A stretch of DNA of 64,000 bases from the NCBI GenBank assembly GCA_037176725.1, contig JAZBRS010000057.1, forward strand, positions 85,643,501 through 85,707,500, written 5' to 3'. This document shows positions 34,551 through 45,649 of this stretch, one piece after another. Numbering within the stretch: position 1 is the stretch's first letter; every line of letters starts with the position of its first letter. Made by a program: the position numbers and the translations under genes. The notes below the pieces were generated by a model, which did not search any database, was not told where the DNA came from, and worked only from the letters and a program-made list of their open reading frames with translations. Source of the DNA: Posidonia oceanica (lineage: Eukaryota; Streptophyta; Magnoliopsida; Alismatales; Posidoniaceae).

Positions 34551-35160
34551 TCAACACCGGATAGTTTGGGTTATCGGCCCAAGGAGTTTGATGGACTCAT
34601 CACCAGATGGTTTGGGTTATCGGCCCGAGGGAAAGAAAAGCGCCAGGCATTATGACGGATGCCGTCCGGGTAGTTTGGGCTACCAGCCCGCACAAGAAAG
34701 AAGAGCATGTTACCAAAGGTAGTGAAAAGATGCCCCTGGTATCAGGAAGATGATACTAGGGGCGGCTTAAACGTTCCTGGCATCGAGAAGAGAGCTAGAC
34801 AGTTTGACGGATGTTACTCGGGCAGTTTGGGCTGCCAGCCCGAAAAGGAAAGGCTAAACAATATGACGGGCAACAACCGAGTAGTTAGGGCTGCCAGCCC
34901 GTAAGGAAAATGGACAACATGTTCCTTGACCACCCGGAACAAGGAACCAAAACGAACGGGACTTCATCTGTCCGGAGCGAAGTCACGCAAAAGGAAAAAA
35001 GGACCTGTCCTCGTCCATCCAGAGTGAGGAGGCAAAAGGGCGGGACTTCGTCCGTCTAGTACGAAGTCATGTGAAAGGATAGCTTGTCCTCGTCCGTCTG
35101 GTACAAGGAAACAAGTAGGCAGGACTCCATTCGTCCGGTACGAAGTCGCGTAAAAGGCTA
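34551..35160. repeat. Serial hairpins with different stem words
   Basis: At least ten short inverted repeats in a row. Examples: GGTAG/CTACC (about 34668) and GGCAG/CTGCC (about 34822), both around TTTGGG loops; GCCCCTGGTATCA (34732-34744) with TGATACTAGGGGC (34751-34763), 13 pairs including one G-U; GTTCCTTG/CAAGGAAC (34921-34947); GACTTC/GAAGTC (about 34962-34985); TCCTC/GAGGA (about 35008-35030); GACTTCGT/ACGAAGTC (35044-35068); TCCTCGT with ACAAGGA (about 35091-35110). Several share a loop close to CGTCCGGTA while the stem changes. No coding frame. Confidence 0.85.
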
Positions 35161-35164
35161 GAGC

Positions 35165-36326
35165 TCGTAAGTTTTGGACTTACCGATCGAAATGGATGGT
35201 GTGATAAGTTTCGGACTTATCAACCCGAAAGGATAAGTTTCGGACTTATCGACCACAAAAGGATGATATGATAAGTTTCAGACTTATCGACAGGAAAGGA
35301 TAAGTTTAGGACTTATCAACCGCAAAAGGATGATATGATGAGTTTCGGACTTATCGACCGCAAAGGATAAGTTTCAGACTTATCGATCGTAAAATGATGA
35401 TATGATAAGTTTCGAACTTATCAACCGCAAAGGATAAGTTTCAGACTTATTGACCGCAAAAGGATGATATGATAAGTTTCGGACTTATCTACCGCAAAGA
35501 ATAAGTTTCAGACTTATTGACCGCAAAAGGATGATATGATAAGTTTCGAACTTATCGATCAGAAAGGATAAGTTTCGGACTTATTGACCGCAAAAGGATG
35601 ATATGATAAGTTTCCTACTTATCGACCACAAAGGATAATTTTCGGACTTATCGACCATAAAATGATGATATGATAAGTTTCGGACTTATCGACCGGAAAG
35701 GATAAGTTTTGGACTTATCGACCGCAAAAGGATGATATGATAAGTTTCAGACTTTTCGATCGGAAAGGATAAGTTTCGGACTTATCGACCGCAAAAGGAT
35801 GATATGATAAATTTCAGACTTATCGACTGGAAAGGATAAGTTTCAGACTTATCAACCGTAAAACAATGATATGATAAGTTTTGGACTTATCGACCAGAAA
35901 GAATAAGTTTCGGACTTATCGACCACAAAAGGATGATATGATAAGTTTTGGACTTATCGACTGCAAAGGATAAGTTTCGGACTTATCGACCATAAAAGGA
36001 TGATATGATAAGTTTTGGACTTATCGACTGCAAAGGATAAGTTTCAGACTTATCGACCGCAAAAGGATGATATGATAAGTTTCAGACTTATCGATTAGAA
36101 AGGATAAGTTTCAGACTTATCGACTGCAAAAGGATGATATGATAAGTTTCGGACTTATCGACCGCAAAGAGGGCTTGACGTGACAAGTTTCGGACTTATC
36201 GACCGCAAAAAGATGATATGATAAGTTTCAGACTTATCGACTGCAAAAGGATGATATGATAAGTTTTGGACTTATCAACCGCAAAGAGGGCTTGACGTGA
36301 TAAGTTTCGGACTTATCGACTAGAGA
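35165..36326. repeat. Array of 34 hairpin units, stem GATAAGT/ACTTATC
   Basis: I count 34 units. The first has stem CGTAAGT/ACTTACC; the rest are GATAAGT, a 5-base loop (mostly TTCGG or TTCAG), ACTTATC. They alternate between a short linker (GACCGCAAAG, unit about 29 bp) and a long linker (GACCGCAAAAGGATGATAT, unit about 38 bp), so the higher-order period is about 67 bp. Near the right end two units have a different linker (AGAGGGCTTGACGT). Most stem variants are single changes. At least one unit (about 35508-35526, AATAAGT/ACTTATT) has changed both arms, so pairing is preserved. It lies in the minus-strand 3' internal region of a Tat element. Confidence 0.93.
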
Positions 36327-38463
36327 TAACAGGAGTACCAAAGCCTAGAGGCATGGTAGAGGTTCGCAGACGATCTTGTGACAGTTAGGGGTGTCAGCCT
36401 AGAGAAAGAGATCTGGGCAGCGGACGCGCTCCAAGACGTTGAACCACCAATCTACAACTGCGTTGCTCTGAGGGGTAGCCTGTGGCTTCTGCCTTGATCT
36501 AGGTATGTATGCAAGTATACCAAACTATAGGGGTGTTGTCGTAATTTACCCAACTACGAGGGTCTTTGTGCTCCTACTTGGTTGTGTCATGCTCTGAAGG
36601 ATGTATCAGGCTGAGGGGCACTCTGTGTGCATGTCCGTGGTGAACATTGAGGGGTGCTTTGTAGTTCCGAGGAAAGATAGGGGCTTCAGTGCAAATTTCC
36701 CAATTGAGGGTACATGGCAATTCTACCTAACCTGGGGCAACTGATATGTGTTGTGGCTGAATTCTCGACCTAGAGCTATTCTGGGAGGCTTCAGCATCCA
36801 TTTGGGGAGGCTCTGATGTTCTGATAAACTATAGGGACTTTTTTTGCAATTTTCCCCTTACTGCGATCTCTGTCGGCTATTCTTGGTTTCTATAGCCTAG
36901 CCAGGTCTTGTGGAGGCATACTCATGACATTGATGGGCCCAACTGAGTCTCTGTCAAAGCGTGAGGCAGATTTCACACTTCTACAACAATTGGTGGCATG
37001 TCCGTAATTTTCCTGTGCTACGATTCTTGTCGGCTGTTCTCGGCTTTGGCCACTTAGACCGACCTTGCGGAGGCATTCCCCATGGTCTCAGGGAATCCTG
37101 CTGAGATTCTAACCAAGCTTGGGCAATTCTGATGCTCTCGCAAGAAGTTAGGGACTTATCTGCAGTTTCCAAAACTTACGGGGAATTTTGCAATTCTACC
37201 CAGTTCTGCTGCTCCACTGCCTATCCCGGGCACTCGTGATGCGACGAGTGTGGATGAGCACCTCGTGCATCCATGCTAGGTATGACTGCCATCTTGCCAA
37301 ATACTGGTGGTGATTTTGGCCCTCCCGTAAAAGTTGGGGGCCTCTTTGCAGTTTTCCCGAGCGGAGGAGGCACTCTGCAAATCTACTGCTCTGAAGGGTT
37401 TTCTAACAATATCACTAGGCCCAGGGAGTGCATAACAATTTTTGTTAGGCCGTGGGGTGCTGGCACGATACTGCAAGGGTTGGGGACCAAGCTGCAATTT
37501 TTCTTGGCAATTTGCATTTTAACATTTGTGCATGGCACTATGCAGGTGAGAACTGTTGTCCCGGATTGTTGGAGAAGCTTTTTCTTTTTAAAACTGGTGG
37601 GTCCCATGGAATTTAACTGCTTACAACCGTTATTATTTCTCCTTAAACCCTTTCATTTTCATTTCAATTGCAAACCTTATTGCATGCACCAAATATTTGA
37701 CTGCCTCTATTTTGGCAAACACAGCCACTGTCCCCTCCACTTCTTCTCCACTTCCTCCATTCTCACTGCACGAGTCCCTTCCACTCCTTCTACACTTCCT
37801 CCATTCTCATTGCACGAGTCCCTCCATATCGGCGCCTCCTCGACCTCTTCCGGCGGCTAGGGCTCGGAGTCTGGCGAGCGGTGGCAAGGGCATAGACGGC
37901 GAAGGGGCGTGCGCGGCGAGGGCACAGGGGTGAGGTGCACGGCGGCGAAGGGCATGCGTAGCGAGGGCAATGAGCGGAGGCAAAGGCGGCATCGGGATCG
38001 ACTCTCTGGCGAGCGGCGAAATGGTGAGTCCTTTTCCCATCCTTCGTGCTGTCTTTTCTTCTCCCACCCCCCACTTCACTGCGTTGTCGGCGGCCCTGGG
38101 GGCTTGCCGGCGAAGGGCGGCTTGGGCTGGCGGCTGCCGACACGACAGCAGCCATGTGGGCTCGACTGTAGGCGGCGGCGACTGGCTCGGCCGAGGGCTA
38201 GTTCAGGCCGGCTGCTGTGGGTTTAGGCTGGTTCAAGCCGGTTCATGCCGGTTCTGGCCGCCTGTTGTGATTTTTCGATTTTCTTTTTTTTGTCTGGAAT
38301 GCCATACACAATTTTGAATGCTCATGAACTGATTTTTCTTCAATTTCCTTATTTTTCTGATATGTTGTGCCGGTTTCATGTATGAATGCCATGGATCAAC
38401 ATTTTCTTTCATTTTCAAGTATTTTGCCCGACATGCAGTACCGAACACATGTTTGCATGCATG
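36327..38463 (+). other. LTR-like DNA without a gene
   Basis: Diverged repeats carry the phrase GGGACTTxTxTGCAATTTTCC (about 36835, 37150, 37340) and two copies of a CGATxxxTGTCGGCT segment (about 36862 and 37020). From about 37690 the + strand resembles the promoter/leader part of the Tat LTRs (CTCCACTTCxTCCA, then GC-rich GCGGCGGC text). Frames here overlap on both strands and look like chance. Probably decayed Tat LTR in + orientation. Confidence 0.45.
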
Positions 38464-39230
38464 GTGTAGACACCCCATTTTGACACCCAGTCGACGGATT
38501 TCACTTCGAAGAACGAGCTCAGAAGTGGTGGACCCACTTTCCACCCAAACCCTGACTTAAACCCTAAACCAACCCAAAACCCTCAAAATCAACCCAAAAC
38601 TTTCCAAATACCCAGAAACTAACACCACAAGCCCTCACAAAGCCCAAAACCCATTAGTGGTTCAAGGACAAGGCATTGGGCCTGAATTTCACTGTACAGG
38701 CCCAGTCCACTGGGTTGCATGCTCTGTCGCCACTCTTAGCGGTGACTAGACCCGTTGCCACTCTAAGCGACGACTGGGTTTGGCGCCACTAAGAGCGGCG
38801 ACTTTCTGCAACTCAGGCCACTGCTTGAATTTTCCTGCGTGGCTACTGCCGGTCACCGCCGACCGTCCTCTCCCCGTCAGACCCGTCCACTCCCCACTTA
38901 CTACCTCACTACCTCCACCCACTAGCCGACGAAGCCCACTAACTTCCCTAGCACTGCGTCCCCTCCTCGCCGGTGCCTTTCCCGCTCTCACCACCACCAC
39001 TAACCGGCCGCCTGCACCTCTGCCACCGACGACATCGTCGTCCCTTCCCTGCACCCCGCAGTTACTTCCTCGAAACCCACCTCCTCTCCCGAGTCACTAC
39101 CATTCACGCAATGTCCTCGAAAGGATGGTCTGTCCTAATGTTCCAGTTGTCGCTGAGCTTGGCGCCCGGAATAGTCACTTATTGTAGGGGCAACGTGCAA
39201 TCTTTTGGCTAATTTGTCTCGAAATCCAAT
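38464..39230 (+). repeat. Start of a Tat LTR in + orientation, with GTCGCC inverted words
   Basis: TGTAGACACCCCATTTTGAC at 38464 is the LTR start also seen (minus) at 48209. A CCAAAACCC-rich block follows (38540-38660), as in the other copies. 38726-38739 (GTCGCCACTCTTAG) pairs with 38789-38802 (CTAAGAGCGGCGAC) with one mismatch, and GTCGCC...GGTGAC forms a smaller hairpin inside. No LTR end was found to the right before the gene at 39324. Confidence 0.6.
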
Positions 39231-39254
39231 TTATCCTCCGTTTCTCTCGATAGG

Positions 39255-39262
39255 AGGGGATA
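39255..39262 (+). promoter_or_regulatory. Possible TATA box of the plant-mobile-domain-like gene
   Basis: GGATAAAAGG sits about 65 bp before the ATG at 39324, in a stretch between LTR-like sequence and the coding region. Position and sequence would fit a TATA element; nothing else supports it. Confidence 0.35.
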
Positions 39263-39323
39263 AAAGGAGGCCGTACTTGTCTACCAGAGGTTATTCTGCA
39301 GAATTAATCCCCTCCCTTTGACC

Positions 39324-40696
39324 ATGAAGCTTCCTTCTTTCTCTTCTTCAACCTTCACCGTGGAGAGGGTGGTTGATATCCCCAACCACTTGATGCAAGC
39401 CATTCACAGAGATCAGGTATGCTCTCTCCTTCTCTCTTTTGTCCTTACATGCTTTGCTTGTTTGTGGTCTTGTCTCTGAGTGTTTACTTGTGATAGGTTG
39501 TAGTAAACCTTACCGGATGTCCGAATTTCCATAATTCGTTCCGGTACTCTCTGCCTTGGGTATCTAGCATGATTGGCCGAGCGGAAAGCAATAGGCATCT
39601 CTTTGAATCCAGTGGTTTTGACAAACTTTTGGATTTGATGCGTGCCTCTCTACCTTGGCCCTTGTTGCATGCTTTGATGGCCTTTTGGAATGGCTCCTCC
39701 AATACCTTCAACTTTCCTCATGGGGAGACATTGATTTCTTGTGAGGAGGCTACTTCTTTGCTTGGACTTGCGGCAGAATCTACTGAAACACCAGACAATC
39801 GCTTCGCCATATCTCTTGAGACAGTAGATTTCCGGAAGATAGGCCGGTATTTGGCAAAGGGTCAGGATGCTAGCAAGGCATTGGTGCATTCAGGGAGGCT
39901 GTTTCTTAGAGGCTTGTCAGAGATACTTAGCACCCGACAACCTGCTGAAAATGAACTGAAGATGTGCTTGTTTGTAGCAGTTGGTGGCCTTGCACTGTTC
40001 GTTGATGAAAATTTCATGTTGGATCTTCATCATGTGGACCTTCTCATGCTCGTAGCGGCTCGGCCAGACTTGTATCTGACTCCTGCCGTGCTGGCATACA
40101 CCATGGAGGGGCTCTCGAGTGCGTCTTGCTTAGGGAAGTTCTTTGGCTCTCCCATACTGCTGCATAGATGGTTCATGTCCCATTGTCGGTGCTATGCTGA
40201 TTTTGCTGGGTTGCCTTTTTATGACTGCATATTCTGCCTTGACTCTTTATCCTTGCAGGATTTTGATTTTGTGCCAAAGCTGCCTGAGGCTCAAAAGGCA
40301 CGAGTGATGAATGCAGTTTACAGTTATCTCGAACTGGTCTTGGTGGGAGCCAGGGCCTTTGTGTTGTATCCGATTCAGCGTTGCCCACGCCTGTTAAACC
40401 AAGAGCTCTCGGTTCAGCTTGGTTCAGTGCTATCTCCCCCAATCCATGCCCCCAGAGAGGATGGCAACCAGGACAAGAGGATGGTTCTGGAGTACATCAT
40501 CCGTTGGGTCCACATTGGCAGGCGAGTGTCCTTGAGTGTGCCTCGTCTTTCTAAAGCTTCTCGAGAGTCACAGGAGTCAAGGTACCTGAAGTGGTATGCC
40601 TGGCTTCGCCCCTCTCCCCGAAAGTATACCGAAGATAGGCTGGAGTTTCTGAAGATGCTCGGCCTTAGTCATACAAGCATGGCAATGTATGGTTGA
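39324..40696 (+). CDS. Plant-mobile-domain-like protein, intact, two exons
   Basis: Exon 1 39324-39416 (31 codons) and exon 2 39497-40696 join in phase 0 across an 80-bp GT-AG intron to give 430 residues without a stop. Exon 1 reads MKLPSFSSSTFTVERVV and exon 2 starts VVVNLTGCPNFHNSFRYSLP. The central phrase FNFPHGETLISCEEATSLLG matches the 'F.FP.GE...TLEE...LLGL' signature of plant mobile domain (aminotransferase-like) proteins. The middle is mostly helical (PENEL-type to LHHVDLLMLVAARPDLY); the C-terminus is basic (RPSPRKYTEDRLEFLKMLG). Related proteins occur as host genes of the MAIL1/MAIN type and as extra antisense genes in Tat retrotransposons; the LTR-like DNA on both sides favours the second origin. 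An unbroken frame with a clean intron in decayed surroundings is unusual. The exact family (PMD versus the related DUF7745) is not certain. Confidence 0.75.
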
Positions 40697-40961
40697 GTTT
40701 ATTTTATAGTGTAATGGTCATGTTATGTTTTGGGCATGAGTTAATAATGATATTTTTATTTTAAATTTGGTTAAATTGGTTGTGCTTATTGTTGTGTTGG
40801 TGGGTTATTAGTGTCTGAATTAATGATGGATAATTTGTTTTAAATAAATAAGAAGAAAGAAAGAAAGAAAAAAAGGTCTGTCCATTCTAGTCGCCGCTAT
40901 TAGGGGCGCCTAGCTCAGAGGCGATTCGAATGAGGCGGGAAAGTTATGCCTAATTTTACGG

Positions 40962-41018
<57 letters not shown>

Positions 41019-41845
41019 ATGTTGGATGGGTTGTCGCCGCTATTCATGGTGGCAGATGTTGACATGGCCTCCACCAGGGCGGTTCAAACTAAGGCGGGAA
41101 AGTTGGCGCCTAAGGAAGCTGAAGGGTTAGTCGCTGCAAATCATGGCGTCTAAACTGGTCGCTACTATATTTGGTGACCAGGGTGCGAGTTCAGTAACAA
41201 AACCGAACCATTGCCCCCATTTTGGCCTCACACCTTTCTTCCTCTCTTCCACTCAGCGATATCCCACTCTCCTCTCCGGCGATTCGGCGGTGCAGTGGTC
41301 TCCGGCGGTGCGGTGCAACTCTAGCGGTGTGACGACGGTGCAATCGGTCTCTCCTCTTCTCTGATAGCGAGCGGTGGCAGTGGAGGTGATGCGAGCGGCA
41401 GCGGCTCAGACGGTGGTACTCGCCAGCGAAGGAGGTGTTCTCCTCCTTTCCTCCATCATCCTTGCTTCTGTGTGGTGTGGTTGGCGACATTGGGCGGTGG
41501 TGGATGGCTAGAGAGGGCGGACGGTCGACAGTCAGGGGGACAGAGATGGTTTTTATGGATGATGATTTTTTTGTTTTGAAGGAAGAACTGTGAAATGGAA
41601 TGTTGCATATTTTTGGAATTTTTGTGAATGCAATGAGGATGAAAATGAATTCTTGTAGGCTGTGAATGAAAAAAAAATTTCTTTGTGAATTTTTTGGTTT
41701 TGGATGAATGAATGGAGAATTTGTTTGGGTTAAATTGTGAATGGGTGCTTAAATTTACAGTGGACTGTGTAGTGGGTTCATAATGCTTTTCTGTGAATTT
41801 TCCTTGCCGGAAATGAATTTTTATTGTTGAAATTTATGAGGGGAC
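40697..41845 (+). other. 3' flank of the gene: microsatellite, GTCGCC hairpin words, LTR-promoter-like block
   Basis: CTAGTCGCC at 40888-40896 pairs (8 of 9) with GGCGCCTAG at 40904-40912. Further GTCGCCGCTATT, GGCGGGAAAGTT and TGGTCGCT/GGTGACCA words follow up to 41190. 41190-41520 is a GC-rich block with CTCTTCCACTC and GGCGGTG repeats resembling other Tat promoter regions. An AATAATGATATTTT patch near 40743 could carry the gene's poly(A) signal. No coding frame is supported. Confidence 0.5.
40968..41015. repeat. (ATT)n microsatellite
   Basis: About 15 uninterrupted ATT units, set inside the GTCGCC-word region. Confidence 0.9.
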
Positions 41846-42499
41846 TGTAGCTATCCCGTCTCGAAAATCCCCGGACCGGCGAGGGGCTCGAGAGAAGAGA
41901 GGTGTCACTATAAATACGACGCGAAGAGAGAAAACAAAGATAAAGCAAATACGGAGTCGCCACCTAGTCTATTAAGTCGAGAGACGAGGAAAATCGAAGA
42001 AATACATGAAAACATGCAATGGACGCAATGCTATGCAAAATGAATGACTCGTGCCAAGGACAAGGGCAAGATGGTAAATACGGGTCAGAGAAAGGGTAAG
42101 GACTCCTGTTATGCACAGGGAAGGTGTTAGGCACCCTCGACACGCCCGAAATCGGTCTTTCTAGGCTAAACTCGCTCACATATGCAGGATATCAATGATG
42201 CTTGCCTTAAATGTGCGCCCGAGGTGCGAGGAATGCTATGCCATGCTATGATTGCTAAAATGCATGCCTAAATGCTTAAATGTCATGTATGCTGTGATTA
42301 CATGCCCAAGTGTATACTCTAAGTGTTGAAAAGCGTGATAAAAAAGTAAACGTGCAGCCTATGTGCTCAACTGCATTGCCAGTGTTCCGAACGGGACGGA
42401 CCCTGGTTCGTAAGAACTCCAGACAGTAAACATCACTGCCCTAATGCAAATGCAGGCGATAAAACAAAACGCCGAGCAAAAACCACGCAATGTAAGTGT

Positions 42500-42760
42500 G
42501 CAACAAGCAAAGGGGAAGCAAAATGAGGACGGAAAACCAAGCGATGCAAGTAAGAAACAAAACATTGATTAAAGCCACACAATGCAAGTACACAACAAGC
42601 AAAGGGGAAAGAAAATAGAAGCGGAAAAGCCACATAAAACCACGCAATGCAAGTGTTAAACAAGCAAAGGGGAAAGAAAATAGGAGTGGAAAAGCCACGT
42701 AAAACTACACGATGCAAGTGTGAAACAAGCAAAGGGGAAAGAAAACAAGGGCGGAAAATC
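42500..42760. repeat. Minisatellite of about 66 bp in the Tat LTR
   Basis: CAAGCAAAGGGGAAAGAAAA recurs near 42597, 42661 and 42727, with an older relative near 42506. Units also share CCACGCAATGCAAGTG. A shorter version is present in the LTR at 51340-51480. Confidence 0.8.
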
Positions 42761-43439
42761 CTAATCTACATGCATTGGAAAATAGGATACGAAAACAAGG
42801 CATGCGGTGCAGGTGACAGGCATTAAGTGATATGCAGTGATTCAGATGGGCATAGCTTGAGGATCTAATGTCTGATCTGAAATAACTTTAGTTAGAATGA
42901 AAGATTATTCAACCAGGAAGACCAGGAAAGTTAAATCATGAAGATCCAACGGTCTGATCAAAAGTTATTCAAAAATCAAGCTAGATGGCTCGAGGGCCAG
43001 AAAATGTGGTTTAAACGGGGGTCTAAGTGCAAATTACCCCTATGTGTGTGTAATGCAGGGTGTCCTACATGTAATGAGGCTAACAATGCTCAAACAGATG
43101 CTAGAGTGCGATATGCAATGATATGAAGTTGCAATGCATGCAAGAATGCAAAAGATAGGGGCCTAAGTGCAATTTAAAGTAAATATAGGGGCCTAAGTGC
43201 AATTAGAGTAAATGCATGGGCTAATATGCAAAATGCCACATGTATAGATGTATGCAATGCAATAAGATAAAGTCCTAAATGCATTTTGGACTAAGATGCA
43301 ATACTGGAAACATGCAAGGATTGGAATGCAATGCTAGAAATAATGTGTGTATGCAATTGCAGGGCCTAAAATGCAATGCAAGTATGAATGCAATATAGTC
43401 CTGATGTGATTTGAACGAATGAATGCATATAAGAGGGCT

Positions 43440-44190
43440 TATATGCAAATATGCAAAACTACAGGATTTAATAGCAATGCAATATGATCTAAATGCTCAT
43501 TTAAATGATTAAATGCATGCAAAGGATCTACATGCAAATATGCAAAACTGCAGGATTAAATAGCAATGCAATATGATCTAAATGCTCATTTAAATGATTA
43601 AATGCATGCAAAATGACTTATATGCAAATATGCAGAACTATTGGACCTAATTGTAAAGTGGCTAAAATGTTGTGAATGCAAACAGTTGGACCTAACTGTA
43701 ATATGATTAAGATTCAGGACTTAAATGCAATGTGGGGAAAATGCAATATAGTTCTGATGTGATTTAAATGCAATGCATGAGGACCTAGATGTAATAAAAC
43801 TAAAATGCTGGTTTTTAACATAATGCAATATGGTTCTAATAGTGAATTAAATAAAATGCAATGCATGAAGGACCTACTTGTAATAAAACTAAAATGCTGG
43901 GTTTAATCACTATGCAATATGGTTTTAAAAGCCATTTAAATGAAAATGCAATGCATGAGGACTCAGTTGTAATAAAACTAAAATGCTGGTTTTTAACATA
44001 ATGCAATATGGTTGTAAAAGCCATTTAAATGAAAATGCAATACATGAGGACTCAGTTGTAATAAAAATAAAATGCTGGTTTTTAACATAATGCAATATGG
44101 TTTTAAAAGCCATTTAAATGAAAATGTAATGCATGCAGGGACCTGGAAGCAATAAAACTAAAATTCTGGGTTTTACATTAATGCATGCTG
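43440..44190. repeat. Two minisatellites (about 92 and 89 bp) in the Tat LTR
   Basis: 43440-43625 holds two near-identical units with ATTTAAATGATTAAATGCAT. 43740-44190 holds five units of about 89 bp with ATGCAATATGGTTTTAAAAG and GTAATAAAACTAAAATGCTG. The 62-codon frames read on the opposite strand here are by-products of the repeat. Confidence 0.88.
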
Positions 44191-45649
44191 AATACAATAA
44201 GGTTCAAACAAAATAAAAGAAAACGAAAGATGCGATTTAAATAAATGAACAGTAACTTCTTACCTGTGACGAAGCAGACGTTGGTGGAATTGGTTGCTGG
44301 GCTGCTGGAGGCATGCTTGAGCTTCAGCGGGGGCAGGGAAGGTGAGAGGGTGGTCTGGCGGAGGTGCGGTGGCAAAGAGGAGGCTGAGTCCGGCACTGTG
44401 GGGACGCTGGTGGCTCCCTGGAGTCGTGCCAAGCGTCGCCGGAGCCGGAGAAGGAAGAAGCTCTAGAGGCTGGCGAAGGGCTTTGAGCCCAAGGGAGGGA
44501 TCTGGAAGCTAGAGGGGAAGGTCCTAGAGGTGAGGGGAGGTTTGCCCGGCCATGACGACGCCTGGATGACTCTGACAACGTCGATGGGTTGTGGCACTGA
44601 TGCTCTGGTTCGCAGCGGTGCTAGGCGTAGTGACAGGAGGTCTGCAGTGCTGGGCTCGGTCGACGGAGGTGTGGAGGAAGTCTGAGAGCTGGAGGATTGG
44701 CCGCTCTCCTTCTTTGTGCTCGGGCTGTAGAAGTGGGTGCACTGTGGATTTTTTCCTCTCTTTTCTGCTCTGTAGCTCTCACTGAGGTCTAGCCTTGCAG
44801 GTGGACTCGTGGAGGGTCGTTTGGGGTGGAGAACGATAGCTGCGGGAGGTGTGCTACTGTGGGAGGAGGAATGGGTGGCTGTCTGTGCGTGGGAAGGAGA
44901 TGGGTTGCTCTGTGTTGCTGTGAAGGTGTCCTGGGTGTCTCGGATTGCTGGGGGAGTTCTTGGAGGAGTGCTGAGGGTGAGCCCATGTGGGAATTTAGGA
45001 GGAAGCAGCTGGTAGGTGTGTCTGAGTGTGGGTCGGGGCCTTTTTTTTCTTTTTGGGAGTTCCTAGGGGTTTTCCTGTGCATGTGGGTCACAGAAGATGG
45101 TGGTTTGTGTCGTGGTGGAATTGGGAGTCGTGGGTTGGTTGCAGAGAAGGTGGTTGCAGGAGGTGGTTGCAGAAGATCGTGTTGAAGATGTGAAGGTGCT
45201 GCTGCCAAAAGAGAAAAAAGGTCAAGAAGCTGTGATTTCTACTGTTTGATTGAAGAAGAATGAAATGAAATAAAGTGAGAAGACGGGCCTGGATAGTGGG
45301 CTTGGAAAAAAAGAATTAAAAGGGATTGGGCTGTAGTGGGTTAAGGCAAAGGTGGAAAAAGGAAAAAAAATAACAAAGGGCTGGGCTGGCAGTGTGGGTA
45401 ATGTTGTGATTGAAAACCAAGAGAAAAAATGGCTTGAGCATTATGGGCTTGTGTGGGCTTAAATGGAGTTAGGTTGTGGGCCTTGAGTTTAGTGGGTTTA
45501 AATGGGATTTGAAATGGGATTAGGGTTTTGGTTGGATTTAAGGATTTGGGATTTCTAGGATTTTTAGGGTTTGTGTTGTAGGTTTGGCCTAGGGTTTGAG
45601 TCCACCAGAAAAGAACCATTAATGCAGGGGTCAAAATAGGGTGTCTACA

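Larger units (their letters stand above)
41846..45649 (-). repeat. Ogre/Tat 3' LTR, 3804 bp
   Basis: Minus-strand ends are TGTAGACACCCTATTTTGAC (45649) and GGGATAGCTACA (41846); the ends are inverted TGTAG/CTACA. A purine tract (AAGGAGGGGCATC) lies just outside 45649. Contents in minus-strand order: CCTAAACCC-rich block, promoter/leader block (45.2-44.25 kb), several minisatellites (44.2-42.5 kb), the conserved AAGGACTCCTGTTATGCAC block (42099-42117) and GGAGTCGCCAC at 41953. The last 1 kb matches the LTR at 50738. Open frames at 44.2-45.2 kb overlap on both strands and are not gene-like. Confidence 0.85.

Noticed and set aside
35165..36326. CRISPR-like array of direct repeats
   Set aside because: The linkers between repeats are themselves repeated (two alternating types), not unique spacers, and the context is plant transposon DNA without cas genes.
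37273..37860. 195-codon frame
   Set aside because: Sits in diverged LTR-like DNA and has no motif; three other frames of similar quality overlap it.
43836..44113. Two similar 62-codon frames on the minus strand
   Set aside because: They are translations of the 89-bp minisatellite.
44245..45208. Frames on both strands in a GC-rich block
   Set aside because: Promoter/leader portion of a Tat LTR; opposite-strand frames overlap and show no conserved motifs.
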